DNA of 60,000 bases, from the NCBI GenBank assembly GCA_009760855.2, contig WPIO01000123.1, positions 684,001 to 744,000 on the forward strand, in the 5' to 3' direction. Source of the stretch: Cristatella mucedo (Eukaryota; Bryozoa; Phylactolaemata; Cristatellidae). Shown in pieces: positions 39,964 through 51,118 of this stretch; position 1 is the stretch's first letter; each line of letters begins with the position of its first letter. Position numbers and translations under genes: made by a program. Below the pieces are notes generated by a model. The model searched no databases, had not been told where the DNA came from, and was given only the letters and a program-made list of their open reading frames with translations.

Positions 39964-40239
39964 TTAATTAATTTGTACTCCATGTTTTGTTTTCGGGGTT
40001 TTTGATTTCTTTGCTGCTTCTTCAAGCATTTTATTTATCTTACCTCTACACTCCATTAGCTTATTAGAAGCTTCACGCATTTCTATAAGAACATTAATAG
40101 ACGAACTATCTAAATCAGGGATGAGTTTATCAAGACAGTGTCTAATAATACGTTGATCATTTCCTTTTAGTTTTTGAAGACAGATCTTTACAGCCATATC
40201 TTTGGATTGTTCACAGCTTAGAATTCTTGAGACGTCCAT
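39964..40239 (-). CDS. RIL-C family small protein, MDV type, intact (P-A)
   Basis: 91 residues: MDVSRILSCEQSKDMAVKICL, then IIRHCLDKLIPDLDSSSINVL and MREASNKLMECRGKINKMLEE, then a basic tail. Start after ccttatatagacATG. Copies in P-B (8744) and P-C (56389) are frameshifted or stopped. Confidence 0.55.
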   Translation of the reverse strand: MDVSRILSCEQSKDMAVKICLQKLKGNDQRIIRHCLDKLIPDLDSSSINVLIEMREASNKLMECRGKINKMLEEAAKKSKTPKTKHGVQIN

Positions 40240-40279
40240 GTCTATATAAGGTTTAAAAATTGTTTAAATCAATTCCTTC

Positions 40280-40493
40280 ACATACATAATAACCCGAAAT
40301 TGGTGTGGTATCATCAACTTCAGTAAAAAAAGTGGTCATCTTCAGCAGATTCAGACACTCATTCAGATTCGGATTCGGATTCGGATTCAGGTATGTAATC
40401 AGGATCATCAGATTCTGTATCTGAAATACTTATATCCATATAGTCTTCTTCAACTTTTAAAAAACTCGATTTTCGTTTTCCATTTCTATAATA
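40280..40493 (-). pseudogene. Acidic DPDYIPE-repeat protein, decayed (P-A)
   Basis: MENENR start after ttatagaaATG; an early stop and frame change, then DTESDDPDYIPE followed by a Ser/Glu run encoded by the gattcggattcg repeat near 40365-40390. Counterpart of P-B 8492-8719. Confidence 0.45.
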
Positions 40494-40499
40494 ATGACA

Positions 40500-40655
40500 T
40501 TTTATAATTATGTATTTAAATTTCTCTACACTTTTGAATAGTTCTATTTCTTCTAAAACATTAACATATTTTTCTTCTTCAATTTTTTCTTCATCAGTAA
40601 ATTTTACTTTCTTTATAACAACTTCTTTACTGTCTTCACTCTTTCACTTAGGCAT
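40500..40655 (-). pseudogene. Small basic protein downstream of polymerase, diverged (P-A)
   Basis: MPK, stop, KSEDSKEVVIKKVK: corresponds in place and start to the 49-residue protein at 8326 in P-B, but the rest is different and Glu-rich. In P-B it overlaps the polymerase end; here ~350 bp with the MEFD gene lie between. Confidence 0.35.
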
Positions 40656-40823
40656 TTATACTAGTATTAGAAAAACATTTATTATAATTCAATTTTTTTA
40701 CAACCAGATAAAAAATGATCGTATATCTCCCTCAGCTTGTCCAGTTTCCGGTTCAATTTTTTTTTGTTTAGGAAATGAAAAAGTGTTAGATCTGTTTTAA
40801 CTCAATTAACTTTTGATTACATT

Positions 40824-41006
40824 TTATAATCGCCAAATAATGTCACTAGCTGTAGAGTCTAATTCTTTAAAAATTGTATAGACTTCTGGCCCATGAAATG
40901 AAGATTTATTGTAACAATCTAATTTTTGTTGGCAGATACAAACCACTTCATCTCCTATGTAGTGATTTGAATTAAGACTCTTTTCAATTTTTACATCAAA
41001 CTCCAT
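40824..41006 (-). CDS. MEFD-type small protein (P-A)
   Basis: 60 codons from the Met after cttgtataggaaaATG: MEFDVKIEKSL, CICQQKLDCYNKSSFHGPEV, FKELDSTASDII. Resembles the MDFDE-type protein of P-B/P-C (9045, 57330) at its start and the KELD block, but sits on the other side of the MPK gene. Possibly truncated. Confidence 0.4.
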   Translation of the reverse strand: MEFDVKIEKSLNSNHYIGDEVVCICQQKLDCYNKSSFHGPEVYTIFKELDSTASDIIWRL

Positions 41007-41036
41007 TTTCCTATACAAGAATAAAATTTTGTTAAA

Positions 41037-44000
41037 TACATTTATCACATCGACCTGGATTAGTACCTTTACTTAAAGCTGTATCAATCTTATAATCCCA
41101 TAAGCGTAACTACAACGACCACAATCTAACCAGTAACGTTTTGATTCAAATGCTGATAGTGCAACTTTTTCCATCTCTTTAGTAAATAGTTCGTCTTTGT
41201 CGTGAGATATTTTATGAAACTTTCTAATTTGATTTTCACTAAACTTTGTTTTACCTTTAAAAAATTTACACTATCAGTTAAAAAACTAACAAATGTGTCA
41301 TGTCCCATAGTTCTAGTTAAAACCGCTATTGTAACTCCTTTTGCAGCAGCTTTTCTTTCAGAGTCAACGATACTTACAGAGTATAGCTTCGGTCTTAAAA
41401 CACACACCTCTGAAATTACTTTTCCTTCCTTCTGCTTCATCCTTAAGTTTTCCAATGGTATCAACATCGAAATAATTAGGCATTGCTTTCATATCATTGT
41501 AAAAATTAGGTGTTTCAATACTCATAACTAAAGAGTCAGTGTCAGTGTAGGTTAAACTAACTTTATTTCCATATTTCTGTTTTATAACATCCTATTAGGA
41601 CTTTTGCATATGTAACTTTGATAAATCTAGAATTGCACTACCGATGAATATTGGTTTATTTAATCTTGTTTTCGATTGATTCATTTGAAATATTGTCACA
41701 GATTTTCCAAATTCTCCAAAGTTAATCATATTTGGGTCTCTTATTCGCTTATTGAATTTTTTCCTGCTTCATCAATGGTATTAACTAAATATGTTTTTAC
41801 TCTTTTTTCAACATCTTCACAAGTTTTACCATAGAATAAATTCATTATAAGTTTCCAAAGATTTCTTAAAAACTTTTTACTTGAATTTAATGCTTTCATT
41901 TCAGCACACATTTCAATATACGGTTTAAGCCATCTAGATTGATTAAACTTAAAAACTTTCTTTACATCACAAAGCATCCCATGTGTCAAACAGAATTTTA
42001 AATATGTATTGTGTAGAAGATAATCCTTTTTTGGTTTAAAGTTACACATTAATTTTGGAATATTACTTGCTTCTGTTTTGAACTCATTTTGAAAATGTGA
42101 ATATTCACTTTAATTAACAACTCTATTAGAAGCACACAATGGATATTCGTTGTGTAAGTCATGATAATACTCTTTAGTTTTTGGATCGTATTCAAAATCA
42201 ACAACAAAGAAGTAACCAATGTCTGATTCATCTTCTAGCTTAAGAATACGATCAATATTCCACCCATCACTTAAATTTCAACAACGTTTTCTTGAGGAAG
42301 AAGTTCCATCATTGAAGAAGGATAAAGACTTGTTGCATCTTGATAAGTTAACCATCTTATTGGTTTATCCTTAACATAATCAGGAACTAATGGATTATTT
42401 GCTTTAACAAGTCTACTATTAACCTGACATATTCCTCCACGAATAGATGTTTTAAACATGTCATAATTCTCTCTATCACCTAACAAATAATCTTTACTCT
42501 TGAAAACCAGAATACTGCACTCCATGAGAAGTTTGGTGTTGTTACAAAGTTTGCAGGATCTAGTTTTAGTTTTGATATCAAACCTTTTCTAAAACTTTCG
42601 AAACAATTTGCAAGTAATAAGACGTCTGGTTGAAGATATAAATTATGATACTCAAACATATTTTTACAATCAAAATCTTTCCAAACATCATTTGCTTTTT
42701 TATAACTTTCATCAGATATACCAGTCATGTAAACAGTCGAGTGAAAATCATCTTTACTTGGAAGAGATGAAGTGAAAAACTTCTCAAACGAAACCATAAA
42801 CTCATAAGGATATTCTCTTTTAGTTGCTATTATATTAAGGTTTTTATTCGGATGAAGTTTACTTAAAACTTTGTTAGAAATTGGGAAACAATCAATTTTT
42901 TTACCGATTGTTGATGCAATTAAGTTTAATGAACCAAGCATAAATTGAGCGCTATCATTGAAAACAATATCCTTAACCCTTAACATTATATACTTCTCAA
43001 GATTGTTTGCTATTGGTTCTGCTTCAACACTAGAATTTTCAAGCGCTTTAACAATTATGTTTGAGTCATATCCTCTAAAGTTGTAAAATATAACTGAAAG
43101 TTGCCATTTTTAAAGTCAATTCCAGCTTTTAAGTTGCAAATATGATGAGCAGGTCATCTACATTTATTTGTTAGATGACAATGGTCGTGAACTTATCTCA
43201 TATCACTGTTTTTTAATTGAATGGTTCTTTACACATCCAACAGAATAGAGCATTTTCATGTTCATCAAATTCACTTTCAGTTAAGTCATCTATTTTACTT
43301 TCTGAGTTATATTCAATAATTGTGCTTTTCAAGAAATCTGATAATTCAAATAATCTTCGTAAAAACTTAACCACACAATCAGACTCAACCTTATTAAACT
43401 TATCAAAAACTTCCCCTTCCAATCAATGATGACAAAAGCTGCTGAACATGGAGTGTGTAAACAATTTTCTTGTTTTTCTATTATACATTCAAAATCAGCA
43501 TAACAAACGTATGGGCATGTATACAGATGCTTGAAAGAATTAAACTTAATAAACTTACTATCGCCATACGGCATTACATAAACAGTGTTTCCAGAGTTCA
43601 TACTTTTACATAGTTCTAAATGTTCATTTACCTGTTTTTTATCTAAGAATCTATTTAAACATCTATGACACTAATACTGTCTTCCTCCTGAATTTGTTGG
43701 TCTAAATAATGAATTAAAATGACTAATAAACGTATAATGTTCTTTTTGTCTTTAACAACTAGTAAAAGATTTACATGACGATCTTTTTTCTCATCTGACT
43801 TTTTAACGACTTTTAACGGTGAAACTCTTGATTCTTTATACCCACATGAGTAGACATTTATACTAACATTCATTGCTTTCTCTAATTTATCGATGTCTTT
43901 AACCATTAAAGGCCATTCAATTTCATTAAGCAGATGAGAGTAGTTACTAACTAATATTGTTTTTAAGTCGTTTATTTTCCACTTATTTCTTTCCACTGGA

Positions 44001-44616
44001 TTTAGAGATCTGAAGCACAAAACTCATCATCAAGATTTTTTAAATTAATTATACGCTTTTTTTAACAAGATATTCAGGCGTTTCAATATATGTACCACCA
44101 CGTAGAGGTACGTATTTAGAAATAACAACAGAAAATGAATGATAACCAATAAATAGCCATCCGGATCCAACATTTCGTTCTACTAACATCTCAGAATTAG
44201 TTCCTATAAAGCATTACTTTTTCATAGATTGAGTTTGTTGGTTCACTATCCATTTTCAACATTGATTTAGACTGTGCTCCTTTTTTTCTATGTCTCCATT
44301 ATCAAACATTCTCATATCAAATGATATTTTAAAATCCTCTCTAATAAATCTCCATGATCTTCTTACTCTGTTAAGTAATTCATTTGTTTGATATCTAAGA
44401 AGCTCTTTAAGCGACTCAAAGTCTGCATATGTTCGTTTTGTTTTATAAGAAAAAGTTAAAGTATTTTTACTAGCAGAAACAACAGGTTTCTATGAAACCA
44501 ACTTTATTAAGTTTTCCTTTTTTAACGTATTTTCTACTTGATGAATTAAAATCGATGTTCATTAACCTTCTAGATTCGAAAGGAAAAGAATTAATTTGAC
44601 TTAATCGAGAAGACAT
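41037..44616 (-). pseudogene. Protein-primed family B DNA polymerase, diverged and broken (P-A)
   Basis: Starts MSSRLSQINSFPFESRRLMNID after tatatagcaaATG. Blocks: NEIEWPLMVKDIDKLEKAMNV near 43900, exonuclease I YADFECI near 43500, polymerase motif A QDATSLYPSSMM near 42320, LYSDTDS-like region near 41530, and the cysteine-rich C-terminal end SAFESKRYWLDCG near 41110. Many frame breaks. Much less similar to P-B/P-C than the genes to its left, so it looks like a different polymerase lineage. Confidence 0.75.
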
Positions 44617-44666
44617 TTGCTATATAAGGTAAACATATGCATGCTAATTAATAAATGATTGAATTT

Positions 44667-44785
44667 AGTGATGATAGGATTTTTCCTTTTGCGATATCGG
44701 GAAATTTTTTGACAACTGAAGTGGAACCGAGGTTGGAGAAGAATTTGACGATGTCGTAAAAAGGAAAACTCCTATCATCGTGGCC
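44667..44785 (-). repeat. P-A terminal hairpin/inverted-repeat end
   Basis: Outer arm GACGATGTCGTAAAAAGG... (44746-44781, ending CTCCTATCATCG) is the inverted match of the inner arm TGATGATAGGATTTTTCC... (44668-44699), with a ~45-base loop. Same architecture as the P-B and P-C ends but unrelated sequence. The partner end of P-A is outside the window, so its terminal status is inferred from position and symmetry. Confidence 0.6.
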
Positions 44786-45735
44786 CACTAGGCATTACGA
44801 TGCTGCGGCAATTTCTGCGCCTTTCTAATTAAACCAGAGACTCTAGCTGCAGCCAAACTCCGACTAAAATGAGTACAAGCAGACACTACATTTTACAGGC
44901 TGAGCTGAGGGCGGACCCAGTACTGACCTTCACAGTGAATGGTTTACACACCGCAGTTGCAGTCACGCAGTATAGGACTGTGCTAACTGAGCGCGAAGCA
45001 TTTTAATAATAATAATATTAATGCACTTGATAAATTCCCCTCAGAGAACTCGGCAAACTCGCGCGATTCCTTGTACAGCGATGGTTAGGCCTACTGCAGC
45101 GACCGGCTGATACAATAGTGCTGAAGCTCATTTGGCGTCTCTCCGACGACGACTGACGGGCAAAGCGTGTTGTTGAAGGGAAATCCCCCTCATTACTAGG
45201 CGGCTGGGCCGGCCGAACCGCAGCTTCCAGCTAATTGTGCTAATCCACGGAAATATTAGAATTCCAAACGTTTATGGTCTCGGGGCGCAGATAATAAGAA
45301 ATTAGTGGGAGTTTTGCAGTAGCGGGTATTACTGGGCTGTTAGAGATTAGTGGGCAGCCCGGCCGGTGGGAGCCCGAGGTGTGGCTAGTCAGCCGGGGAA
45401 CAAGGGCGCCAAGGCCCAGGGAGAGCCAAAAGCAATGTCGAGTGTGCATATTAAAAAAAATCTTTTTATGTGGTAACACCAATCCTGATTCCAAGCACGT
45501 CCTTGTTTCAATTGACGCTACTAATGCTAGCTGAGCTAGTTAAGCTTATTTACAGACTGTAAGCAAGCTGTAGCCGGACGCTCTGGCGGCACTCGGGCGA
45601 CCAAACGGAAACGCAGAGTGGGGCGTCAACCGCCGTGTACTAGGCTGGCTCTCGCAGAGCGACAAGCACACGGCCGTTCACCCCCTCATTCATACCACTG
45701 TCCGCGTTTCAACTGCCCTTCCCGCCTGCTAGCCC
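44786..45735. other. Host non-coding DNA with repeat tail
   Basis: GC-balanced sequence with no convincing coding frame. Near 45005-45055 a segment (aatgcacttgata...cagagaactc) recurs at 48090-48122; both look like minus-strand 3' tails of an L2/CR1-type LINE or dependent SINE. Nothing else recognised. Confidence 0.5.
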
Positions 45736-45749
45736 TACCCAGCCGTGAG

Positions 45750-45830
45750 CCGCGATGGCACACCAGGAAAGGTGGTTGCACTCACGACCTCCTGCCGAGG
45801 TCGTGGGTTCGAAACCTGTAATGGGCAATC
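45750..45830 (+). repeat. tRNA-derived SINE-like head
   Basis: A-box-like TGGCACACCAGG followed by a B-box-like GGGTTCGAAACC near 45805, preceded by GAGGTCGT, which also occurs at 46180. Spacing fits a polymerase III promoter. No acceptor pairing can be shown, so it is not called a tRNA gene. Confidence 0.35.
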
Positions 45831-46128
45831 CTGCAGCGCCGCTGCAAGTGGTGGTGATAGCCGTAAAGGTTCTTCTGCGGCTATGCAAAAAAGGGCTGTT
45901 AAATTAGCAGGTACTTCTTCAGCCAACCTAAGGTTAAGGTTGCGTCTACGTCGCCACTGCGACGCATCAAACGCGGCCGCTAACCGAACTAGTGAGGGTT
46001 TCGCGGTTGATGGAGCCGGACCAGCCTAGATATCAAATCTACTCGTCCAGCAGGCTAATCGTCAAATTTCCAGCCTTTCGGAATCAAATCATTTACCTCG
46101 TACGATTTTACATTTTACATTTACCCCG

Positions 46129-46262
46129 AGCTGGTTTAGTCTAGCGGTTAAGATGCTCGCCCCTAACAAGGTCTGACTGAGGTCGTGGGCTCGAGCCCCG
46201 AGGCATATGTGAAGCGCCTGAATAGAGATTCAAGTTCTCTTGGAGCGCTATATACATGAATT
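46129..46262 (+). repeat. tRNA-derived SINE with LINE-like tail
   Basis: A box TAGTCTAGCGGTTAAG (46138) and B box GGGCTCGAGCCCC (46187) in tRNA-like spacing. A tail with GAAGCGCC...GGAGCGCTATATAC follows and ends in an AT-rich run. The GCGCTATATA tail is typical of L2-mobilised SINEs. Confidence 0.45.
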
Positions 46263-46264
46263 AT

Positions 46265-46560
46265 ATTTTTTTTGAAGAATTACGATCTTGATATCCTGTA
46301 GACACCGCGCCTTTAGTTCGTATGCGACCAAAGCCTAGAACTCACTTCCGATGCGCGTCACGGCATCCCCTGACTTGACAACATTTGAAAACAAGCTTAA
46401 AAAACATCTATTTATCACAGCATATAGTGGGTCCACGTGATCGGCCATTTGTGTGCTGATGGGTGCCGACAAACATGTGCGTGCTGCCGCTAACCCTATG
46501 TGCTTGCGGACCACGAGCATCACCTCTCACTATGTTATCCTTCTTGTCATTGATTACTAT
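46265..46560 (+). repeat. LINE ORF2 C-terminal fragment
   Basis: Translation near 46330-46430 reads NSLPMRVTASPDLTTFENKL then KKHLFI, the C-terminal end of a CR1/L2-type ORF2, followed by untranslated sequence with TTATTACTATTAA repeats. It is a family different from the LINE at 1-1500. Confidence 0.55.
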
Positions 46561-46799
46561 TATTACTATTAATATTGAGTATGCTACGATTAATCATTCG
46601 ATCATGCTCCCTTTATAGCAAATGTAAAGTGCCAAGAATAACATTGAGTTCTCTGACAGCCCTACACAAATGTATTAGTATCATTATTATTATTGCGGCT
46701 ACTGCATAGTTGTGTACATTTTTTGGTCACCCGATCTGTTGTCCGATGACGTGGGGGGGGGGAAAGGCACGTGATGCCCAGCACAGACAGTGACAATTC

Positions 46800-47330
46800 G
46801 ATGAGAAGAAAAAAGCAAGCAAGTCCAGCTCCAGGAACTACCAAGGTTTCTCGAAGAAAGCGAAGCTGGAGAACAGCGAAGACACAGAAAAATACCTGGA
46901 AAATGTTGACAATCGCAGATTAAATAAGGAAGAAATTTTTGGGGAGGACAAAAGCAAGCTGGACGAAGACAATGACAAGAACAGGGAAGGGGAGGAAAAA
47001 TGTAGGCAGAAAGCATTTTAACACGGAGAAACAAACACTCTGCAAGGTGAAGCTTAAAGGAAAACGTTTTGCTCTGCGAAGACGTAGACAGTCACTATTT
47101 GTACCACGGGGTTGCAAACACAACCACAAGAGAAGAAGGTACAGAATCTACTGCGAATTCCCAAGTGCTGACCCTGAAGGATAGTGGCTACCTGAACTTT
47201 TACCAAACCTCTGTTTTTCCGTCATCCCGCAGCCACTTCAAACTGAACTGGTACTACGAGGATAAACCATGTTTCAGAAAAAAGGTCCATATCCTGGAAA
47301 AGGCGGTCGGGCCGTGAGCACAGCCTGGTT
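46800..47330 (+). pseudogene. Possible decayed host coding remnant
   Basis: Two stretches read like protein: a charged one (DTEKYLENVDNRRLN, about 46870-46925) and another near 47069-47317 (LTLKDSGYLNFYQTS, FKLNWYYEDKPCF). They lie in different frames with stops between. No match recognised; could be a processed pseudogene or chance. Confidence 0.2.
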
Positions 47331-47510
47331 CAAGAGGAAACTTGCAAAAGGGCATGAAGTTAGCAGGAACTGGCTGATATACTCTCCCTGAAAACATTCG
47401 GCAAGTTGCTTCTTTCGCTTTCTCTTCCCTGTGTCCATTCAAAATTCCCGATCGTCAATTGAATTGGCAAATAGGCTTAGCCAGTAAAGGAAGCCTTAAA
47501 AATAATAATC

Positions 47511-47573
<63 letters not shown>
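47511..47573. repeat. (AT)n(GT)n microsatellite
   Basis: About nine AT units followed by about 22 GT units, uninterrupted. Confidence 0.95.
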
Positions 47574-47575
<2 letters not shown>

Positions 47576-48224
47576 TAATATATAGTAATAATAAAGAATC
47601 AGAATAAAAACTGAATTGCCCCTGCAAATGAGTCTTATCATTGTCAGGCTTTCACCACATGCAAAGAAACACAGAAGAGACAACTCGGAGGAAGTGGAGT
47701 AGACAATGCTGTTAAAGGCAAAAATGTCATCTTAAAAGCAGCAATGGCAAGAAGTCCTAAAGAGAGTGTTCTCGGCTGTTTAGTCAAGTTCTTGGTTTCT
47801 CAAAATCTGGCATTCTGTGGTCATCAAGAGAGTGCTGGCCTGGCTAGTGAGAAGAACTTTGGAAACTTCTTTGGAACTCACTATCTTTGGAAACTCTTTA
47901 TCTTCTAGCTCAGTACGATCACTCGGTTGCATCCGGTTTCTCGCCGATGCCTCAAGTTGCTGTATTGCCCCGACCATTTGCTTTCGATTGCCGTGCATCG
48001 TTGACAATGGACGGGCAAATACAGCCTGACAATTACACGGTTTCACTTCGAACGTAGCGAAATGATAACAATGAGAATAGTATAACGATAATGCACTTGA
48101 TAAAGCGCAATCAGAGAACTCAATCTCTTTCTAGGTGCTTTATATTTGCTGCAAAGGGAAACGCGATTGAATGGTGAGTAATATCACGCTCGATAAACAA
48201 TATATCTCCATCTGTAATTCCACA

Positions 48225-48835
48225 AAGTCATGAAGATCGTGTGGGTGTTAAGCAGGAGAGTTTTGTCTAGCCCACTCACAGCCTAAGCGGCTTTCGGTAC
48301 GCATTCGATAGCCAAAAGACTTTTTCTCACCCAACAAAGAGAAAGTGGAAAGCATAGCAGAGTCAGGAGAGCAGTTGAGGTAGTGATTAGTATGGAAGTA
48401 GCAGCTCAGGACCGCTGAAAATGACGAGCCATAGATGGCCGCAGGAGAGCAGTTGTCGTTGCGTAAGAGTTGCGGAAGCAAGTTCCACAGTCTAGGATCT
48501 GCAGAGCTAAAGCTTCTGTCGTCAACAGTCTTATGCAGAGGAATGGAGCAGCTAATGTATTGTCCGTGCAGGACCTGAGGGTACAAGAAGGCTGCAAATA
48601 GTGTAGCTTTTCAACCACATTGGGCGCAGCCAAGCCGTGGCGGGCCTTATGGGTCAGCGTAAGAACTTTGCTTTTGATTCCGTTGATCAATCAGCAGCCA
48701 TCCTAGCTCTTTTAGCAAAAGAGACACGTGGTCAAACCTCTGGGATTTGCAACTAGCCTTGCAGCCATATTCATAGCCACCTGTAGTGGCCTAGCTGTTT
48801 TTTTCGGTAGCCTAGCCAAAAGGGAATTTCAATAA
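48225..48835 (-). repeat. CR1/L2-type LINE fragment, same family as 1-1500
   Basis: On the minus strand, frames give DDRSFSSADPRLWN, SSFSAVLSCYF, LNCSPDSAML and RMRTESRLGCEW, matching the C-terminal end of the LINE at 1-1438 nearly block for block, plus the same 3' UTR (CACGATCTTCATGACTTTGTGG). Upstream part (48690-48835) keeps LAGLP-type and AARL remnants. Truncated copy. Confidence 0.75.
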
Positions 48836-48879
48836 TTCAGCCGACACAGATCCAAGGAGCTAGTTAAACTGTTGTTATT

Positions 48880-50760
48880 GGTCCACGCCATTGCTTTCAA
48901 TTGCCATTGATTGCTTTCGATTGGACGTGCGAGATTGGCTGAAAGGATGTTATTGCACTTTAAACATAGTTCGCTGGACACCTAAGAAAAAATTAATGTT
49001 GGCCCAGACACTTTCAGGTGATATGCGATGGATCATATGGATTGCCGTATTTTCCTGGATCATTGCAGTCGATCGCCATGACTTGCCCGAGATTGAACGG
49101 TCAGAGCGGGATGAAAGTATGTACGAGTGAATTAAGATATTACGTGGAATGAGAATTAGAGCTTGGTTCACCCAATTTCTCGTTGATTTGCCAAAAAATT
49201 CATTATCGGCCCTGCCATTTCTGTCGATTGCCGTGAATTGTTGACAATTAACGTGCAAAGTTCTACGATTTTATTTTTGCACAAAGAAATGTCAAATGCG
49301 ATGGCTATTGGCACTTTGTGCAGCTAATTTGTGGTTGATTTGCCACGGATTGTAGTGGATTACTGCTAGATAGAGATTTAGTCTTCCGAGGCCACCGCTT
49401 TATCAAGCGTGTTACAATTATGCGAGCCAAGCCGTTGCTGTAGATTGCCATGCATTGCCCGAACTTTTAGGAGCGCAATCGGTTAAGATGATGTGATCAA
49501 CTTTAACCAGTGTGTTTTGTAATATGAAATCAAAATAGGAGCATTACGAAACCGATTGTGGATCATTTTGCATCAGGTTGCTATAGGTTTGCTGTATTGG
49601 CCCTGGCATTGCAGTTGATTGCAGTGCATCGCTGCAGAGTGGGTGAGGCCATTACTGTGAAATAATGCGAGTACCCAATAACCGAAGGCTAGTGCAACGT
49701 GAAATCATAAGTAGAGTTTCTAGTGTACAAATTCTGCTCTCTTTGCCGCGGATTGCAGTTAATCGTGGTGGATTTTGGCAACGGACTGGGCCTTTGCAGT
49801 CGATTGCAGTGCATTGTATGAAAAAGCACGTGCACAATGGAGCACGAATTTTGTGGGTGCACTTTGAAACGAGTCTAGTCTTACATACCATGTAAGTTAG
49901 AACTTCGCGATGGCGATTTGAGGATGGTTTGCAGTGGAATAGAGTGAATTGTGGTGTTTTCCCGGCTCATGTCTTTTTATTGCCGCACATTGCCAGAGTG
50001 GGTGGACTCACAATATTTTTTTATTTTATGTTTATATTATATGATTTTCGCAAACAAAACGATGCACTTCAGTATGCAATAAAAACTGGAGCTCCGAAAA
50101 ATGAGCGAACAGAGTCGTTTGGTGGTGCGAGGTGCGAGGATTGGAGAAGTGGATCGAGGTATACAGGCCCAGGCTACAGGAGTCGACTGCAGTGCATTGC
50201 ACGAGGACGTCGTCACCAATTCAAGTGAAACTGTATAAGTGCAATTTTCGCAGAGTTTTTGTCTTTTTTCTTTCGTGTATTTTTGTATTTACTTTCATGT
50301 ACAATAAACAAATTAGGTTTTAGAACGCGATTTATTTCGTTTCGCAGCGGATTGTGGTATTGGCTCGGGCCACTGGGATCTCATTTTAGTGCCCTTCGTG
50401 AGAACCCGTTAGATGAATCGCGCCTAAATTGTGTGGGTACATTTTACATGTAGTTTGGTCAGATACTCTAAACAATTTTGAGCTTTTCGCTGCTGATTTG
50501 GGGTGGATTTATGCTGAACTCAAGTGGATTCATGTGGATTTCGATACAGCCGTCTGGCATTGAAGATCATTTGCATAAGTGCTCTTGCTTTCGTACAACG
50601 GCATGAATTTGGTGGACAGATAAAATCAAAAAACGTGTACTATAATAAACGCCCAAAATCTGAGCTTGGCAATGAAAATGTAGGTCGATTTTAGCCTCAT
50701 CAGAGTGGATTGCGGGCTTTGTGGTCGATTGCGGCAATTCGTCGAACCTGTGGTCAGGTG
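48880..50760. repeat. Degenerate ~160-180-bp tandem repeat field
   Basis: A motif close to GTCGATTGCAGTGCATTG recurs near 48900, 49065, 49228, 49445, 49617, 49800, 49940 and 50190, mostly 160-185 bases apart, with variable sequence between. A related unit occurs near 47990. No coding frame is shared between units. It looks like an old satellite or a decayed multi-unit element. Confidence 0.45.
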
Positions 50761-50829
50761 GTGTCGGCTAAATAAACTGGATTCCTTTGCGACGGACGAG
50801 TCAGCTCTGGGCCGTATGACCCTCTAGCC

Positions 50830-51070
50830 CTACTCTTTGCTTGTCCATGTCTGCCTGTCTGCAGCGGACGCTCGCCCACCGCTCGCTTATCTTCTTTCCT
50901 CTCTTCTCCTATCTGCAGCCGGACGCCGCGACGGCTGCTGCTGCAACCGTAAGCACGCGCACGCCCTGCATACAATACAGCCGTCGTCGTTGCCACCACT
51001 GCAGCTCGCCTGTGGAGGCAACGTTCACCTTCGTCGCGCGCTGCCATCCCGCACACGAGGGCCCCCATAA
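50830..51070 (+). repeat. Decayed gypsy LTR related to LTR 2
   Basis: Contains the CTTCTTTCCTCTC tract, the ACGCCGCGACGGCTGCTG segment and CATACAATACAGCCGTCGTCG in the same order as LTR 2 (28830-28915). It ends GGGCCCCCATAAATGACAAACC, similar to the LTR end plus primer-binding site. Probably a solo or truncated LTR. Confidence 0.45.
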
Positions 51071-51118
51071 ATGACAAACCTTGACTGCTAACTCGGCACA
51101 CAAACTCCTTGCACAGCG

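Larger units (their letters stand above)
33022..44785 (-). mobile_element. Polinton-like element P-A, right (polymerase) portion
   Basis: Resumes the integrase at GGTT and runs to a terminal-repeat-like hairpin at 44667-44785. It contains the MPDLRK gene, the relocated cassette, the small-gene cluster and a polymerase that is clearly more diverged from P-B/P-C than the other genes are. Confidence 0.8.

Noticed and set aside
46129-46205. A functional tRNA gene
   Set aside because: A and B boxes are present but acceptor-stem pairing and a clear anticodon loop are not; the attached LINE-like tail fits a SINE better.
47477-47683. 68-codon minus-strand frame with a (HT)n run
   Set aside because: Translation of the AT/GT microsatellite.
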